A stretch of 64,000 bases of DNA, taken from the NCBI GenBank assembly GCA_950097015.1, contig CATNEN010000003.1:248001-312000 (forward strand), in the 5' to 3' direction. Below the pieces are notes generated by a model. The model was not told the origin of the DNA. It worked only from the letters and a program-made list of their open reading frames with translations, and did no database searches. The translations under genes were made by a program, and so were the position numbers. This document shows, in pieces, positions 31,884-44,540 of the stretch; within the stretch, counting starts at the first letter, position 1, and every line of letters starts with the position of its first letter. Source of the stretch: Macrostomum hystrix (Eukaryota; Platyhelminthes; Macrostomidae).

Positions 31884-34800
31884 CTCAGAAAACAGTAAAT
31901 GTCGAACGGTGTAAAACTTGCAATTAGTAACGTACTTTACTAATGTTTAGACACAGCAAAAAGTAAGTCGTAACTTCGTTTTCGAACACTGAAGAACGAC
32001 GAAGATCGAAAAAAATACTAAGATGCTAATGTTTAAATTCTTTCACACAGAAGTCAATAAAACAAAAGTTGCTGCACAAAAATACAATTGCGTAGATAAA
32101 ATTCTAGCATCCCACAAATGAAAGTAAAAAAAGCTCGTAAATAAAAATCATGAAATTATATAGAAAATATGAGGTCTAGATTTCATGAGATGCAAATTTC
32201 AAAATGTTTAAGAATTCGGTATGACTATTATTGAAATAATCATCCTGTAATGGTTCCCTGATACATATTCGGATTTATATTCGAAACAAATGTACTTGTG
32301 CATTAAAGATTTTCTATTTTCTAGATTTTCTAAAAAATTACGAAACAGTTCGTGGTTCTTTTTCGTGGTGAATTTTTATCTGGGAACCATTACATATATT
32401 AATCGTCAATAGGCCTACGAGTATATGCCTAATTGACTTACTGACTAGGCCTACTACTTAAAGTCTCAGGATAATCATCATAATGTTGTTGATTAACGCT
32501 TCGTTGTCCTAATACTTCTTATCTACCATAATTTTTGTTAGGCCCAGATTATAGGCTTTCAGCAATTTTAATAAATTTAACTTCTGTAGCTGTATTTATT
32601 TATAACGTATAAGTGTATTTACAACACTAGGCCCTCTGTATTACTTATGACCTAGGCTGCCTAGCTATATTTATGAGGGCCTAATCCTATGTATGAATTG
32701 ACTTGAGTGCATTCGCAAGGCTTAGATTGACTTCTGTCTTCTGTGTCTTCTACTTCTTCTGTGTTTTGTACACTAGGCCTAATGCTGTGATTTTATTTTA
32801 CCTTTATTATTTCTACTGAGAAAGGCTACTACCATATTATATTTAATATACTAGTTGTTGTAGGATTATTTTCTAATAATTAAGATCCCACTGAATGGCA
32901 CCAATGTTATTGTAGGGCTAACTTCTTTTTAAAGTATTTATCCCAATGATGCCACCAAAGTTGTCCTAGGGTTAATTACTATTCTAACTTTATTTTTACA
33001 ATGGCACCAATGTTGTTGTTTTTCTAAGTTTTCTTTTATGTCATACAAAAGTTGTTTACAGAGGTATATTAATATGTCTAAGTAATTTTCATAGAATTAG
33101 TCTCTGAGAATGTATTTATATATTTCAAATAATTTCTTGGTAGCATATTTAGTCTGGTAGCATATTTAGTTAGTCTAAGTATCATATTTAGTTATTCTGT
33201 GTAGCAGATTTAGTTAGTCTAGACTCTAGGTAGGGGATTTATAGTTATTCTGGCTGATTACTTTATCATATATATGTATTTCTGAGTATAGGCTTTCCAA
33301 AGAGTGTAGTGTTATCAATGATCTCAAGTGTATAGCAATACTTTCTACTTCTCTTTTTTAATTATCTTAGTATTCATCTCCATATGTTTTCATAAAAAAT
33401 GAAAGAACACTTACTGAGTATTGTATACAAACTTTGTATCAACTATGTTGAACAAGGTTGTGGTTTTCCCTGGATTCTGCTCATATATTTATACTAAAAA
33501 GTTTTGTTTTACACAAAATAATTACAGTGCAATAAAAAATTGCATTAAAACAAATGTATGCAACTTACATGTATTCAAACTAAATATTATCAAAAAGTTG
33601 TGGATTATTTGTTTATTATATTCAATCTATATCATAATTTATAAGTATGCATATCATGTTATTTTTATTGCCCATTTGGCATGCATGTTTGGTTTGCACT
33701 TGTCTCATTAAATTCTTTGTGTGCCTATGCATAACTTTTGTTATGCAACTATATACTTAGTGCTCAAGGTGGGTAAGACATATATTGGCTCCTACTTGCT
33801 AATTAGCATTGTAGGAAGGAAAGGTATTTGACAAGAGAAAATTGGCTTTGTTCTACTATTTATCTAATTTCATAACTTTAAAATTTTATGCATAAAAAAC
33901 TTCGAGCATGCATTTTACTTAGCCTTGCAATTTTTTTCTTTGTAAAATTTATGTTTAGTTTTCTGATATGTAACTAGTCATGATCTAGACTATAGAGTGA
34001 CTATAATAGCTTGTAGCTATGTCACTTTCCCTAGGCCCTAGCTAAGCTAGGGCTACATGTGAGGCAGCTTTAGGCCTAGGCCCTATTCTACATTTTAGGC
34101 CTACCATTGAACCATTTCACAATTGAAGTTAGGTTTTTGGTTTAAGGGACAAAAGCTACTTGGATTTTGTTGTTTTGCTTTTTTATAATGAAAAGAAATA
34201 AAAAATCAATAGTTACTTTTTCTAATTCTAATTTTTAAAACTAATTATGACAAACAGTGCAAATAGAAAATGGCACCACCACAACCACCAAAAGACTTAA
34301 TGACCTGCAAAGAAATATAGGTTACTGAATTTTGCTCTTGCAGCCCCTTGTTTTGGTTTAGATGACACTTCATGAGAAAATCAAAGTGTGGGACAACTGA
34401 ATAAACTTCAGTGCTATCCACCAAAGTTTTCTAATTTTGCAATTTTTTAAATACCAAACTGTTTCTATAATATCAGTTTAGGGGACCTACAATGTATTTT
34501 TTTCTATTCATAGCCTGCTAAACTGAAACAATATTGAAAAGAAAGAAATGGAAGTTTTAGTCAAACTCACTTGAACTGAGGCTTTATGTTTTTGGGCTGA
34601 AATAAAATGAAATTTGAAATGAGTTGGTCCCTTAAACTGATACCATTACAATTTGCCCCTTGAATAATGGTGGTATCCTAAACTAAAACTAGGAGTATCT
34701 AGTGGCCACCAAATCCTAAAGATTACTGAGTTTACCATAAGCCCAATGGTTAACTATCTGTAGGCCCTACTGCCTTTAATTTGTTTTACTTTACTTACTT

Positions 34801-36234
34801 TACTTACATTACTTTACTTTGTATTGTATATCTTGATCTTTATTGGCATTGACAGTTTAATTTTGCTCATTGACTTGCTTATATCTGTTGACTAATAATT
34901 GCTCTGTACTTGTCTTTATTTGTACTCACTGTCAAGTATAGGTTGGGTTCCTATCTACCCATGCAGCATGAATACATACACCAGCTCTAAACCCTGAAGT
35001 GGTACATGTGCACACCAAAAATAAAATCAAGTCTTGAAACTCTGAAAATGACTAAAGTCTCTTTGATGTGTTTTTGCCATAGACATTGACAGTGGGCATG
35101 AAATATAGGCCATTTTGCAATGTAAAGATTGCATAATACACAATTGCCTTAAGATAATTTTATAGCATACCCTCTGCTGCTAGGGCTGGCTCTATTGTGC
35201 TATATACTCAAAATCACCTCAACCATTTCAGTTATTTCTGGCCTAGGCAGCTTTTATATACGAATGTTAGTATGGTTTATTACACATGCAATTTTTATTG
35301 GGTGCTGAATTTTACTATGCTTTAAAAAAATTCTGCTCTATTATCTCTAAAGAAAGCACAAAGGAAAAGAAAAGTAGCTATATGAAGAAATTGATTTTAA
35401 TATAAAAAATTGTTTTTAATTTTAAATAAATGTTAACTTTTTAATAAAATGCTAATTAAATAAAAAGACAGCTGGAAATATATCTTCCACAATAAAATAG
35501 CTACAGCTATACCTGTGACTTTCAATTTGGCCCAACTAGTCTATGTATAACTACTATATATTACAAAAATACTTAAGCAGTATGTCATAAGCTAAAAATA
35601 TTTATTTGTGGTATAAAGTGTTAGCATATTAAATTGCATTAAAACCACTTGTAAAATTTGTTTTTAATTGTTATAGGCCCAGTTTCTTTTCATTAAGTGT
35701 ATTTATGAAACCTCATTGCAAGTTACATGACTAGTAATGTTAGAGTGATAGCTAGTTAACCTTTAGCAGTATGTCATAAGCTAAAAATATTTATTTGTGG
35801 TATAAAGTGTTAGCATATTAAATTGCATAAAAACCACTTGTAAAATTTGTTTTTAATTGTTATAGGCCCAGTTTCTTTTCATTAAGTGTATTTATGAAAC
35901 CTCATTGCAAGTTACATGACTAGTAATGTTAGAGTGATAGCTAGTTAACCTTTAATTCATACAAAGAGTAAAAAATATAAATAAAACTGACTTCTTCCAC
36001 CACAAAAATACCTTCGGTGCAGACATATTTGCTGTACTAAATCTAAACCAAGACTTTCCATCAAAGTCTCTAGCTTATTTTGCAATTGAATAAATGATGT
36101 ATCTTGTGTAGTGGGGCTTGAGATGACTTGGGATCGGAACAAAAGCCAGCTAGATTAAAAAATTTTTTTTTTTCAGACGAAGCTTTTATCCTGCGCTCAT
36201 TTTTGACACAAAAAATAATTCTCTAATTCAAAGC
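31884..36234. other. intergenic between divergent SRSF10-like and ZW10 genes
   Basis: About 4.3 kb, AT-rich, with no recognisable coding region. The open frame at 33421-33711 is low-complexity AT-rich translation. It should hold both promoters at its ends. The 189-bp tandem duplication at 35576-35953 is its only marked structure. Confidence 0.55.
35576..35953. repeat. 189-bp direct tandem duplication
   Basis: 35576-35764 and 35765-35953 are the same sequence in direct tandem. By eye there is one difference (GCATTAAAA against GCATAAAAA). The near identity implies a recent event. The right copy ends 281 bp before the ZW10 start codon. Confidence 0.95.
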
Positions 36235-39200
36235 ATGTCTGACCAATCAGACGAGGCCCTGATTGCCAGCATGAAGACGCTAATGGTAACCATTGGCGAC
36301 CTAAAGGCTGACATGCTGCGCATGCTCGAAGACGACGCTGGCCGGGTTGATTGCTTTCGAGCCACCCGGAGTGAGTCAGCTCGTCTGGCTCAGGCCGTGG
36401 CTGAGCTGGAGCAGCGCCTTGGCCGGGTCATCGAGCGGGCCCGCTCCGAGGTACTGCCCGAGGTTGACGCTAGACTGGCCGAATGTCCTAAGGTTGGTTT
36501 GAGCGGGGTATGAATGAGATGAAAAATCGGCTTAGAAGGCGACGGCTTGCATATGTCTATCAAAATATCAATTCTATATTGTGCTCATTTGCATGCGTAT
36601 CTCAGATAAGTCGTACAAGTACTTGCACTGGCCATCCTCCAATCCAGGTTCTTGAGCAATTGCGCAGCGCCGAACTTGTTCATCAGGCCATGTCTGTCAT
36701 CAGTGACATTCAGTGTCGTATGGCTAGTCTCCAGTCTCTGGCTAAGCAAGGTCGCTATCTTGACTGTGTCGATGAGGTTGTGGCGCTAGACTCCCTGTTC
36801 CGTTGCGACTTACAACTCGTCAAGGAGGACATACAGGTAAGATAAATGAGAAATGCTATAATTATTCATTGTACTTTACTTAGCAGTGGTTGATATATTA
36901 AAGAATCGAATTTATAACTGACTTAGTCATTCAAGTTGTACAGTCGATTAAATGCCGTGTACAATTATGGACACGGCAAATGGGATTATGAACTAGTCAC
37001 TTTACAGCTGTGGGACTGAGGCCATGGGAATTTGTCTTTCTTAACCTCAATGATATAAATTGTTCCGCTGTGCTGAGGTTTTAGGTCCATACCTATCGGT
37101 TAGAAGTCCGAAGCTCTTAAAGGCAAAATACGAAGTATATGAGTAATTACGTCAAAAAACCATTCCAGACATTAAATTGTGCCCTTTAGGTACTGACGCT
37201 GCTTCGAAACCTATTCATCACTTGCAAGCACAGCCTGCACGACGCCTTTCTAGCCATGTGGTCGGCTAATTTTGTGTTTAAAGAGCGACTGGAGCGGCCA
37301 CTCATGTGCAGCCTGACTGTGGGAAACTTGGCCGAGGCACCCAAGCTTGTGCGAGCCTTTCAGGTTGGTCCTTTTTAGATATTTTAAGTTTGCGAATATA
37401 TTCCGGAGTATGTATTGCAATACTGCAATATCAAATTCATGATCTCAAAACTGACGCACACATTTACCAACAGGCTCTAAAGCTGTTCCACTCGAAAGTG
37501 GATGCCCAGCTAGCCGACACCCTGCTGACTCGCTTTCTGCTGCCCGTCATCGCTGACAGCTCCCTGCTGTTGGAGTGTAACTCAGTCAATAATCAGCTGG
37601 AATTAGTACTGGTCGATGCCGGCCCAGATGACGACGAGGGCGATACTGACCGAAGTCTACGCACTCGCCGACCTCCGTCGCCATTGGCATTGTGCTCGGC
37701 TCTATCGCCTACACTGGATACGCTGCGCGACTGTTTGTTAAGCCTGCCTCTTGAGGCCGACAATCAGGGCAAAAGCGGAGGTGACGGAACTGGCGAGAGT
37801 CGGCCTGCAACGCTTGCCGATCGACTGAGGCCATTAGTTGAGGCCAAATTGGCCGAGCGTCTTGTAGCCGACTGCCTTGCCAAAACTGTGCCCACCGACT
37901 GGGTTGGGCTACAGGTAAATTCCGCATCTGTTTGATACTGTCCTTTTCTCTGTCCTAGCCCCACTGGGTTAGGCGAATTTTTTCTTCTCCTTTTTGTTTT
38001 GTAATAATACCTTCGATACATCAGCCTCACAAAAGTAAACTTCTCGCACTAAAAAGGCCTACGGAGAAACAGCCGCAGCCGTAGAGCGCCTGGAGCACCA
38101 GTTGGTAGCCGAATGTCGTCTGGTGTCGCCCATCGTCAGTCGGCTCGGCGAGTTTGTCCGCGAAATCGGCGCCGTATTCGCCGAAAAGCGCGTCGCAGCC
38201 ATCCTGGAGGCTGGGCGGAAAATCGCAGCCCGCTCGTTGGCTGACAGCGTCCTTGTTGACGAAGCCGGAAACAGCAACGAAGCCGCTGTCGACGTTGACA
38301 TTGCTAGCTGTGTGGGCGGAGGAAATGAGGCTGCCGAGCTGGTGGAAAAGTACATCGATAGGTGAGATTTCGGGTAAAACTGCAATAGAATCTTCAGGTC
38401 TACAATGTGGTTCAAAATCTATCCTGTTTTACTACTTCAAGTAGGCTAACTGTGGCAAAATCCATCACCTACTGAGGTGCCTGAGGTGCCTCGCAAAGTT
38501 TAGAAAATCTTTCTCGCTGCATTTGCGTACCATCGTGTTGTCTATTGGATTTGGATCTTGCCTTTGGATCTTCGTGTTGTCTATCTGCTAAAGTGTGCCA
38601 AAGCAAAATCAAGTTTGGGTCTGACTTTTTTCATTAAGACTGACAGTAGATTTAGTAGTTTCAAAAAGTCTGAAGAGCAAGCTTTTTTAGCTGCGCAGGA
38701 TTTTAAAACATTTGAACTTTCTGGATTGCGGAAACTACAACTGCTGAACGACAGGCGAAAGTTAAATCTGTATTGGTTGGAATTCTGCTGTGTTTGCAGA
38801 ATTTTTATTAAAGATTCATAAAGAATTTTTACTGTGACTTTGATTTGAAGGATCTATTGAATCAAGTCAAGTTGGTTTCAGTGTTAAATCACGCGCATAA
38901 TTCAATCACAATGCTTGCTTTATTTTGAATTTCTCAGCTGGATACTTGAAAGACCATTCGTGTGTGCTTTTGTGAATTAGTACTGAAAGGATATAGATAG
39001 AAAATTATTATCGGAGTGTATGAACAAAAATCTTCTAGGAAAATGGCATGAGTAACTATACATTTATTTGGACAGTGAAATGCCTCGTCATCTACAAAAT
39101 CGATCAATGAGGAGGTGTTTATTCTTTCAGAGACTCCTATGATTAACTATAGTTTTTGTTATTTTCGGTTCATTGCTCTTATTAACAGCAGAAAAATTAC

Positions 39201-41494
39201 TGCGGGTATTTCAAATACCCACATTTTACTTTTATCTGTATCTCCCAAAATATTCAACCAATCGCCATGAAACTGGAGAACACGAGCTAAAATTTTCCGC
39301 TCTATCCGATGAAACAACTTCCAGAATCACAAAACATCGGCATCGTCGAGATATTCAAGGATTCTAGTCGTAGTGTCTGTTGGAAAATTCTACCAATATC
39401 AACAGTTTTTTCGCTCACACGATTTCATCATTTAATAATGTCGGCTATCAGTGTTGAGTGTTTTCGATTGATTCAATTTTTAAATACGGATTCACCATAG
39501 AGGTTTAAACAGAACAATGTTAGTTGTCCTTCTCTTGGACAAGGGTCTTAGACAAGAATCGCTGAATATACTAGCTGTTAATGAATCTTTAAGTCGCAGA
39601 ATAGGAGGACTTAACCACAAATCCTTCTAGTGAAAAAATAAGAAGCTCAATAAAATATTGATCCCACGACAGGAAAGCGTTCGCCTTCCCAGTATGCCGT
39701 GTTAGCCAGTCCGCCATCGACCTTGTCAACTACATCTGCCAAATATGTCGCGACGCGTCAGCCATCGCCGGAGACGGTGGCGAGGGCGAAGTTGGCGTCG
39801 ACGGCTACAGCGCCGAGTTGCGCTGCAGAATCGGGCAGTGCTGTAGAAAACTGCTGCTCCTGTACCGGGACACCGCCAGCTTTGCTCACGCTGAGCAGCT
39901 GGACTCCGTGCCTCAGCTGGCCGCTCTGTATTATAACAACTGTCACTACCTGGCTCACTGTGCCATTGACATTGAGCACAGGTAAGGATGTGAAGAGTAG
40001 GCTGACAAATATATAATTTTTAATACTTTGTTACGAACAATAATTGGGATATTTGGGATCAACAAAGCTAACTGTAATCCGATAATTGGGATATTTGAGA
40101 TCAGGAAAGCTTATGTTAATCCGATATTTTGGATATTTAAGATCGGGAAGGCTTACTGTAGTCCGATAATGGGGATATTTTAGATCGGGAAAGCTTACTG
40201 TAGTCCGATAATGGGGATATTTAAGATCGGGAAAGCTTACTGTAGTCCGATAATTGGGATCTTTGAGATCAGAAAAGCTTATGGTAATCCGATATTTTGG
40301 ATATTTAAGATCGGGAAGGCTTACTGTAGTCCGATAATGGAGATATTTTAGATCGGGAAAGCTTACTGTAGTCCGATAATGGGGATATTTAAGATCGGGA
40401 AAGCTTACTGTAGTCCGATAATGGGGATATTTAAGATCGGGAAGGCTTACTGTAGTCCGATAATGGGGATATTTTAGATCGGGAAAGCTTACTGTAGTCC
40501 GATAATGGGGATATTTTAGATCGGGAAAGCTAACTGTAGTCCGATAATGGGGATATTTAAGATCGGGAAGGCTTACTGTAGTCCGATAATGGGGATATTT
40601 TAGATCGGGAAAGCTAATTCTGTAATAATTGGGTTATTATGGATCGGAACAATGTTCCAGCTTAGATTTTTCGGGGATCTGGGAAGAATAAGTATTGTGC
40701 CGTCAATCGCTCTATTTAATAGTTAAAAAAATAAAATTCGTTGAAGGGAAACTTAGGAAGCCAAATGCTTAGGATTATTTGGATCTAATAAGTCAGATCC
40801 TCAATGATTCCTGAACAGATACGTCGGGCCGCTAGTCTCATCACGTCGCCTTCAGCCACCGCCGCCGAAGTGTTTGGCAGACGTGGCTGCGGCTCTTCGC
40901 TCTGACGGCGCCCGCGTGTTCCTGGCCCAGCTGGCCAGACAGCGCGATCTGGTGCTGGAGCCCATCTCTCAGCTGACTTTGGGCCAGCAGTCGTCAGGCG
41001 GTAGCTACGAGTCCAATAGTCGGCTGTGTCGCCAGTCGCTCTACCAGCTGGAGTGCCTGGCCCGCGTCTGGTCCGTTCTGCCGGCTAAAATTTGCTGCAA
41101 AGCCCTTGGCGCCCTGGCCCACTGCCTGCTAGCCGGCCTGACGGCGTTCGCCCTGGCACAGGAGGATTTCGACTGTCGGGACTCTGACGATCTGGCTAGA
41201 ATCTTTCAGTGGGTCCAGGAGCGTTTGACTGTCGTGTTCTCCGAGGCAAGTCGTGAGGCGTCCGCGAAAGGCACTGCGGCGGCCTACTCCTTGGAGCGAT
41301 TCGCCCCGGGCTGGCCGAGGTTCTGCCTACTGGGCCGCCTGCTGTCCGCTCCACTGGCTGCCTTTCCAGACCTTTGGTGCGATGGCAAGAGCCCGCTGGC
41401 GGCCGCATTCAGCGATGCCGAGGTGCGCGGCATTGTTAAGGCTCTGTTCTCCAATACGGATGACAGGGCGGCTGTGCTTGCCAAGATTAACTGA
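36235..41494 (+). CDS. ZW10: centromere/kinetochore protein ZW10
   Basis: Subunit of the Rod-ZW10-Zwilch kinetochore complex (dynein recruitment, spindle checkpoint) and, with RINT1 and NAG, of the NRZ tethering complex at the ER. Exons: 36235-36492, 36648-36836, 37190-37363, 37474-37914, 38057-38361, 39673-39981 and 40819-41494. All are GT-AG, phases agree, 783 residues (human 779). The N-terminal third is predicted coiled coil (AQAVAELEQRLGRV). The middle has ALKLFHSKV-like and LQAYGETAAAVERLEHQL, matching human LQQYEEIIQSTEEFENAL. The C-terminus has LPAKICCKALGALAHCLL and DGKSPLAAAFSDAEVRGIVK, near-identical in pattern to human ZW10. The acceptor of exon 5 (ACTAAAAAG) lacks a pyrimidine tract. 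Confidence 0.93.
39215..39580 (+). repeat. dispersed repeat, copy 2 (ZW10 intron 5)
   Basis: Diverged copy of 9478-9866 in the same orientation; see that entry. It lies 93 bp or more before ZW10 exon 6. Confidence 0.7.
40030..40620. repeat. 42-bp minisatellite in ZW10 intron 6
   Basis: About 14 units of 42 bp (GATCGGGAAAGCTTACTGTA followed by GTCCGATAATGGGGATATTT and AA or TA). Each unit contains an AAGCTT or AAGGCTT variant. It fills most of intron 6. Confidence 0.93.
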
Positions 41495-42552
41495 GAGTCG
41501 ATAAAGAAAAAAGTACATTTGACCAATACGGTCTTCAGTAGCGTAGACTAGTTTCACAGACGGCATTTTCTTACTAAAGCGACACCGTGCAATGTTATAC
41601 GTAACCCCATGTTCAACTAAGTGCACACTGCTGCGTGTACTAACAGACTAATGCTACCGCCCGTGTCATCCGTATGAAATGATCCGTGTATCATTGCTAA
41701 CCTGTTTCCTGGCAATGGCAATAGTACATAGTAAGTATTCCTCGATTCCTACGGTTACTTTAACATTGAACTAGAGAATGAGTGTCCCAACGTACTTCTC
41801 CTATCTTCTATTGCTATGTGGCCAAAACTGTTGCAGCTTGTTGACTGTGTGCACTCCCAAGTCCAAACCTAACTTACTACCTAACCAAAATATATGATAT
41901 GATAATTGGTTATTTTTCTCTGACTTAGGGCTCGCTTGTTTCCTATGAGCAATTCTTGAATGTCGGCCTACAATTATTAACTTGTTAGTTTATGTCCTAT
42001 TTTTGGCCCCAAGGCCACCGCCTAGACTTCAGCAGCTGGTGCCACTTCCCCATAGATGAAATGTCGAATCGTCCACTGTGCCATGTCAGTTGCATAGTTA
42101 TCCCACTAGAAATGAGTAAGGATTTGGCTTATGGGATTTCCCAGACTGAGATATGCATCTCAGCTAGCAAATTGGTGGTTGCGACAGCAATGTTGAGTAT
42201 TTATTCACTTTCCATGGCTGAGAATTAGGCTTGCTATCACATTGGTCACTGAATTCTTATTTCACTAGCCTGCTGTTCCGATCTGCTTGTGTTTGCATGG
42301 CAGGCTCGCGCTAAAAGCTAAATCATGTGCCATCATGCATGTCAGACTAAGTGTAGTCTGTATTATAGTGACACAGTAAGTATTCCCGATTGGCGATTAT
42401 GCAACACTGAACTTTACCGTGGCGATCTTTTAAATCTGGTTCATACCTGGTTCACAGATGTACCTCTTATGCATCATACGAGCATACACTCGTACATACG
42501 AGTAATATTGAAACAATGACATTGAAAAAGTACAATTAAAGCATATTTGAGA
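41495..42552. other. 3' flank of ZW10, no further gene seen
   Basis: No recognisable coding sequence. No canonical AATAAA was found just after the ZW10 stop; GATAAAG at 41499 is the nearest variant. Confidence 0.45.
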
Positions 42553-42920
42553 AAACTGGGCTGTCAGAACTGTCACTGAAGCATGCCAGACAGCCGGTAG
42601 GGTGTCAGGACGGTGACTGAAAAGTGCCAGGCAGTCTGTGGGGTGTCAGAACGGTCACTGAAGCATGCCAGACAGCCAGTTTGGTGTCAGAATGGTCAAC
42701 TAAATATGCCAGGCATTCGGTGGGGTGTCAGAATTGTCACTAAAGTAATGCCAGACAGCCAGCGGAGTGTCAGGACGGTCACTGAAGCATGCCAGACAGC
42801 CAGTTTGGTGTCAGAATGGTCAACTAAATATGCCAGGCATTCGGTGGGGTGTCAGAATTGTCACTAAAGTAATGCCAGACAGCCAGCGGAGTGTCAGGAC
42901 GGTCACTGAAATATGTCAGC
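42553..42920. repeat. 41-bp minisatellite with a three-unit higher-order period
   Basis: Units of about 41 bp built on GGTGTCAGAACGGTCACTGA and AGCATGCCAGACAGCC. Three variant units form a block of about 123 bp that is repeated almost exactly (42663-42785 and 42786-42907). Confidence 0.88.
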
Positions 42921-43525
42921 CTGTTGAGATTGACCTATTTGTTGTCAGTATAGAACTATATATAGAATAAGTTTGAATTTTAAAGTGGTACTCAATTGCC
43001 TATATATCAGGCATACTGTGTTGCTTCTATGATTATAATCTCCAAATTATTCTAGAAGGCCCAAACTGCATGGCCTGGCCTGGCCATTAGAGCTGAGGCT
43101 CACGATTCTATTTTTAGACAAAAAAAACTCCAGATTAGATAGTTACGGATATCACAGCACACATTTCAAAAGGGTATTGCCTCACGAAGCGGAAGCAGTA
43201 AAATTATACTGACGTGAAACTTTCAGGGTCGTCCTGAACTTATAATTATATTTTTTGTTTTTTATTTCAAAATATAAATCAGTGAATTTCAGTCTGCAGC
43301 GGTGGTAATTCCAAGCTTGGAATTTTGTGTCAGAGGCTTGTTATTTAGTTTATAAAATTTGTTATTCCTTGTTGATCTAATCCATTATGAAAATTGGCCT
43401 GCCCGCTCAGTCTCAACTGTGCATTCATTCATTCCTAATGATTTTGAGTTTCCATTAATCTGCTTATTGAGGTCTGCAGCTCTCAAGCTTCTTAAGTTCA
43501 ACCTCCTGGAAACAAAAAACTGCAT

Positions 43526-44540
43526 GGGACCACTGACTGCTATCCTCCCATTCCTCAAGGACTAGCACTGACTGCTATCCTCCCATTCCTCAAGGACTAG
43601 CACTGACTGCTATCCTCCCATTCCTCAAGGACTAGCACTGACTGCTATCCTCACATTCCTCAAGGACTAGCACTGACTGCTATCCTCCCATTCCTCAAGG
43701 ACTAGCACTGACTGCTATCCTCACATTCCTCAAGGACTAGCACTGACTGCTATCCTCCCATTCCTCAAGGACTAGCACTGACTGCTATCCTCACATTCCT
43801 CAAGGACTAGCACTGACTGCTATCCTCACATTCCTCAAGGACTAGCACTGACTGCTATCCTCCCATTCCTCAAGGACTAGCACTGACTGCTATCCTCACA
43901 TTCCTCAAGGACTAGCACTGACTGCTATCCTCCCATTCCTCAAGGACTAGCACTGACTGCTATCCTCCCATTCCTCAAGGTCTAGCACTGACTGCTATCC
44001 TCACATTCCTCAAGGACTAGCACTGACTGCTATCCTCCCATTCCTCAAGGACTAGCACTGACTGCTATCCTCACATTCCTCAAGGACTAGCACTGACTGC
44101 TATCCTCACATTCCTCAAGGACTAGCACTGACTGCTATCCTCCCATTCCTCAAGGACTAGCACTGACTGCTATCCTCACATTCCTCAAGGACTAGCACTG
44201 ACTGCTATCCTCCCATTCCTCAAGGACTAGCACTGACTGCTATCCTCCCATTCCTCAAGGACTAGCACTGACTGCTATCCTCCCATTCCTCAAGGACTAG
44301 CACTGACTGCTATCCTCCCATTCCTCAAGGACTAGCACTGACTGCTATCCTCCCATTCCTCAAGGACTAGCACTGACTGCTATCCTCCCATTCCTCAAGG
44401 ACTAGCACTGACTGCTATCCTCACATTCCTCAAGGACTAGCACTGACTGCTATCCTCACATTCCTCAAGGACTAGCACTGACTGCTATTCTCACATCCTT
44501 CAGGGACAATCACTGACTGCTATCCTCCCATCCTTCAGGT
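43526..44540. repeat. 35-bp minisatellite, about 28 units
   Basis: Highly homogeneous 35-bp units (CTAGCACTGACTGCTATCCT followed by CCCATTCCTCAAGGA). Most units differ only at one position, CCC or CAC in the CCTCxCATT segment. The last two units (from about 44480) are degenerate, with CCTTCAGG. Confidence 0.95.

Noticed and set aside
33421-33711. 96-codon plus-strand frame
   Set aside because: AT-rich, Ile/Tyr-rich translation typical of non-coding DNA.
43526-44540. CRISPR-like array
   Set aside because: Head-to-tail units without unique spacers in an animal genome; an ordinary minisatellite.
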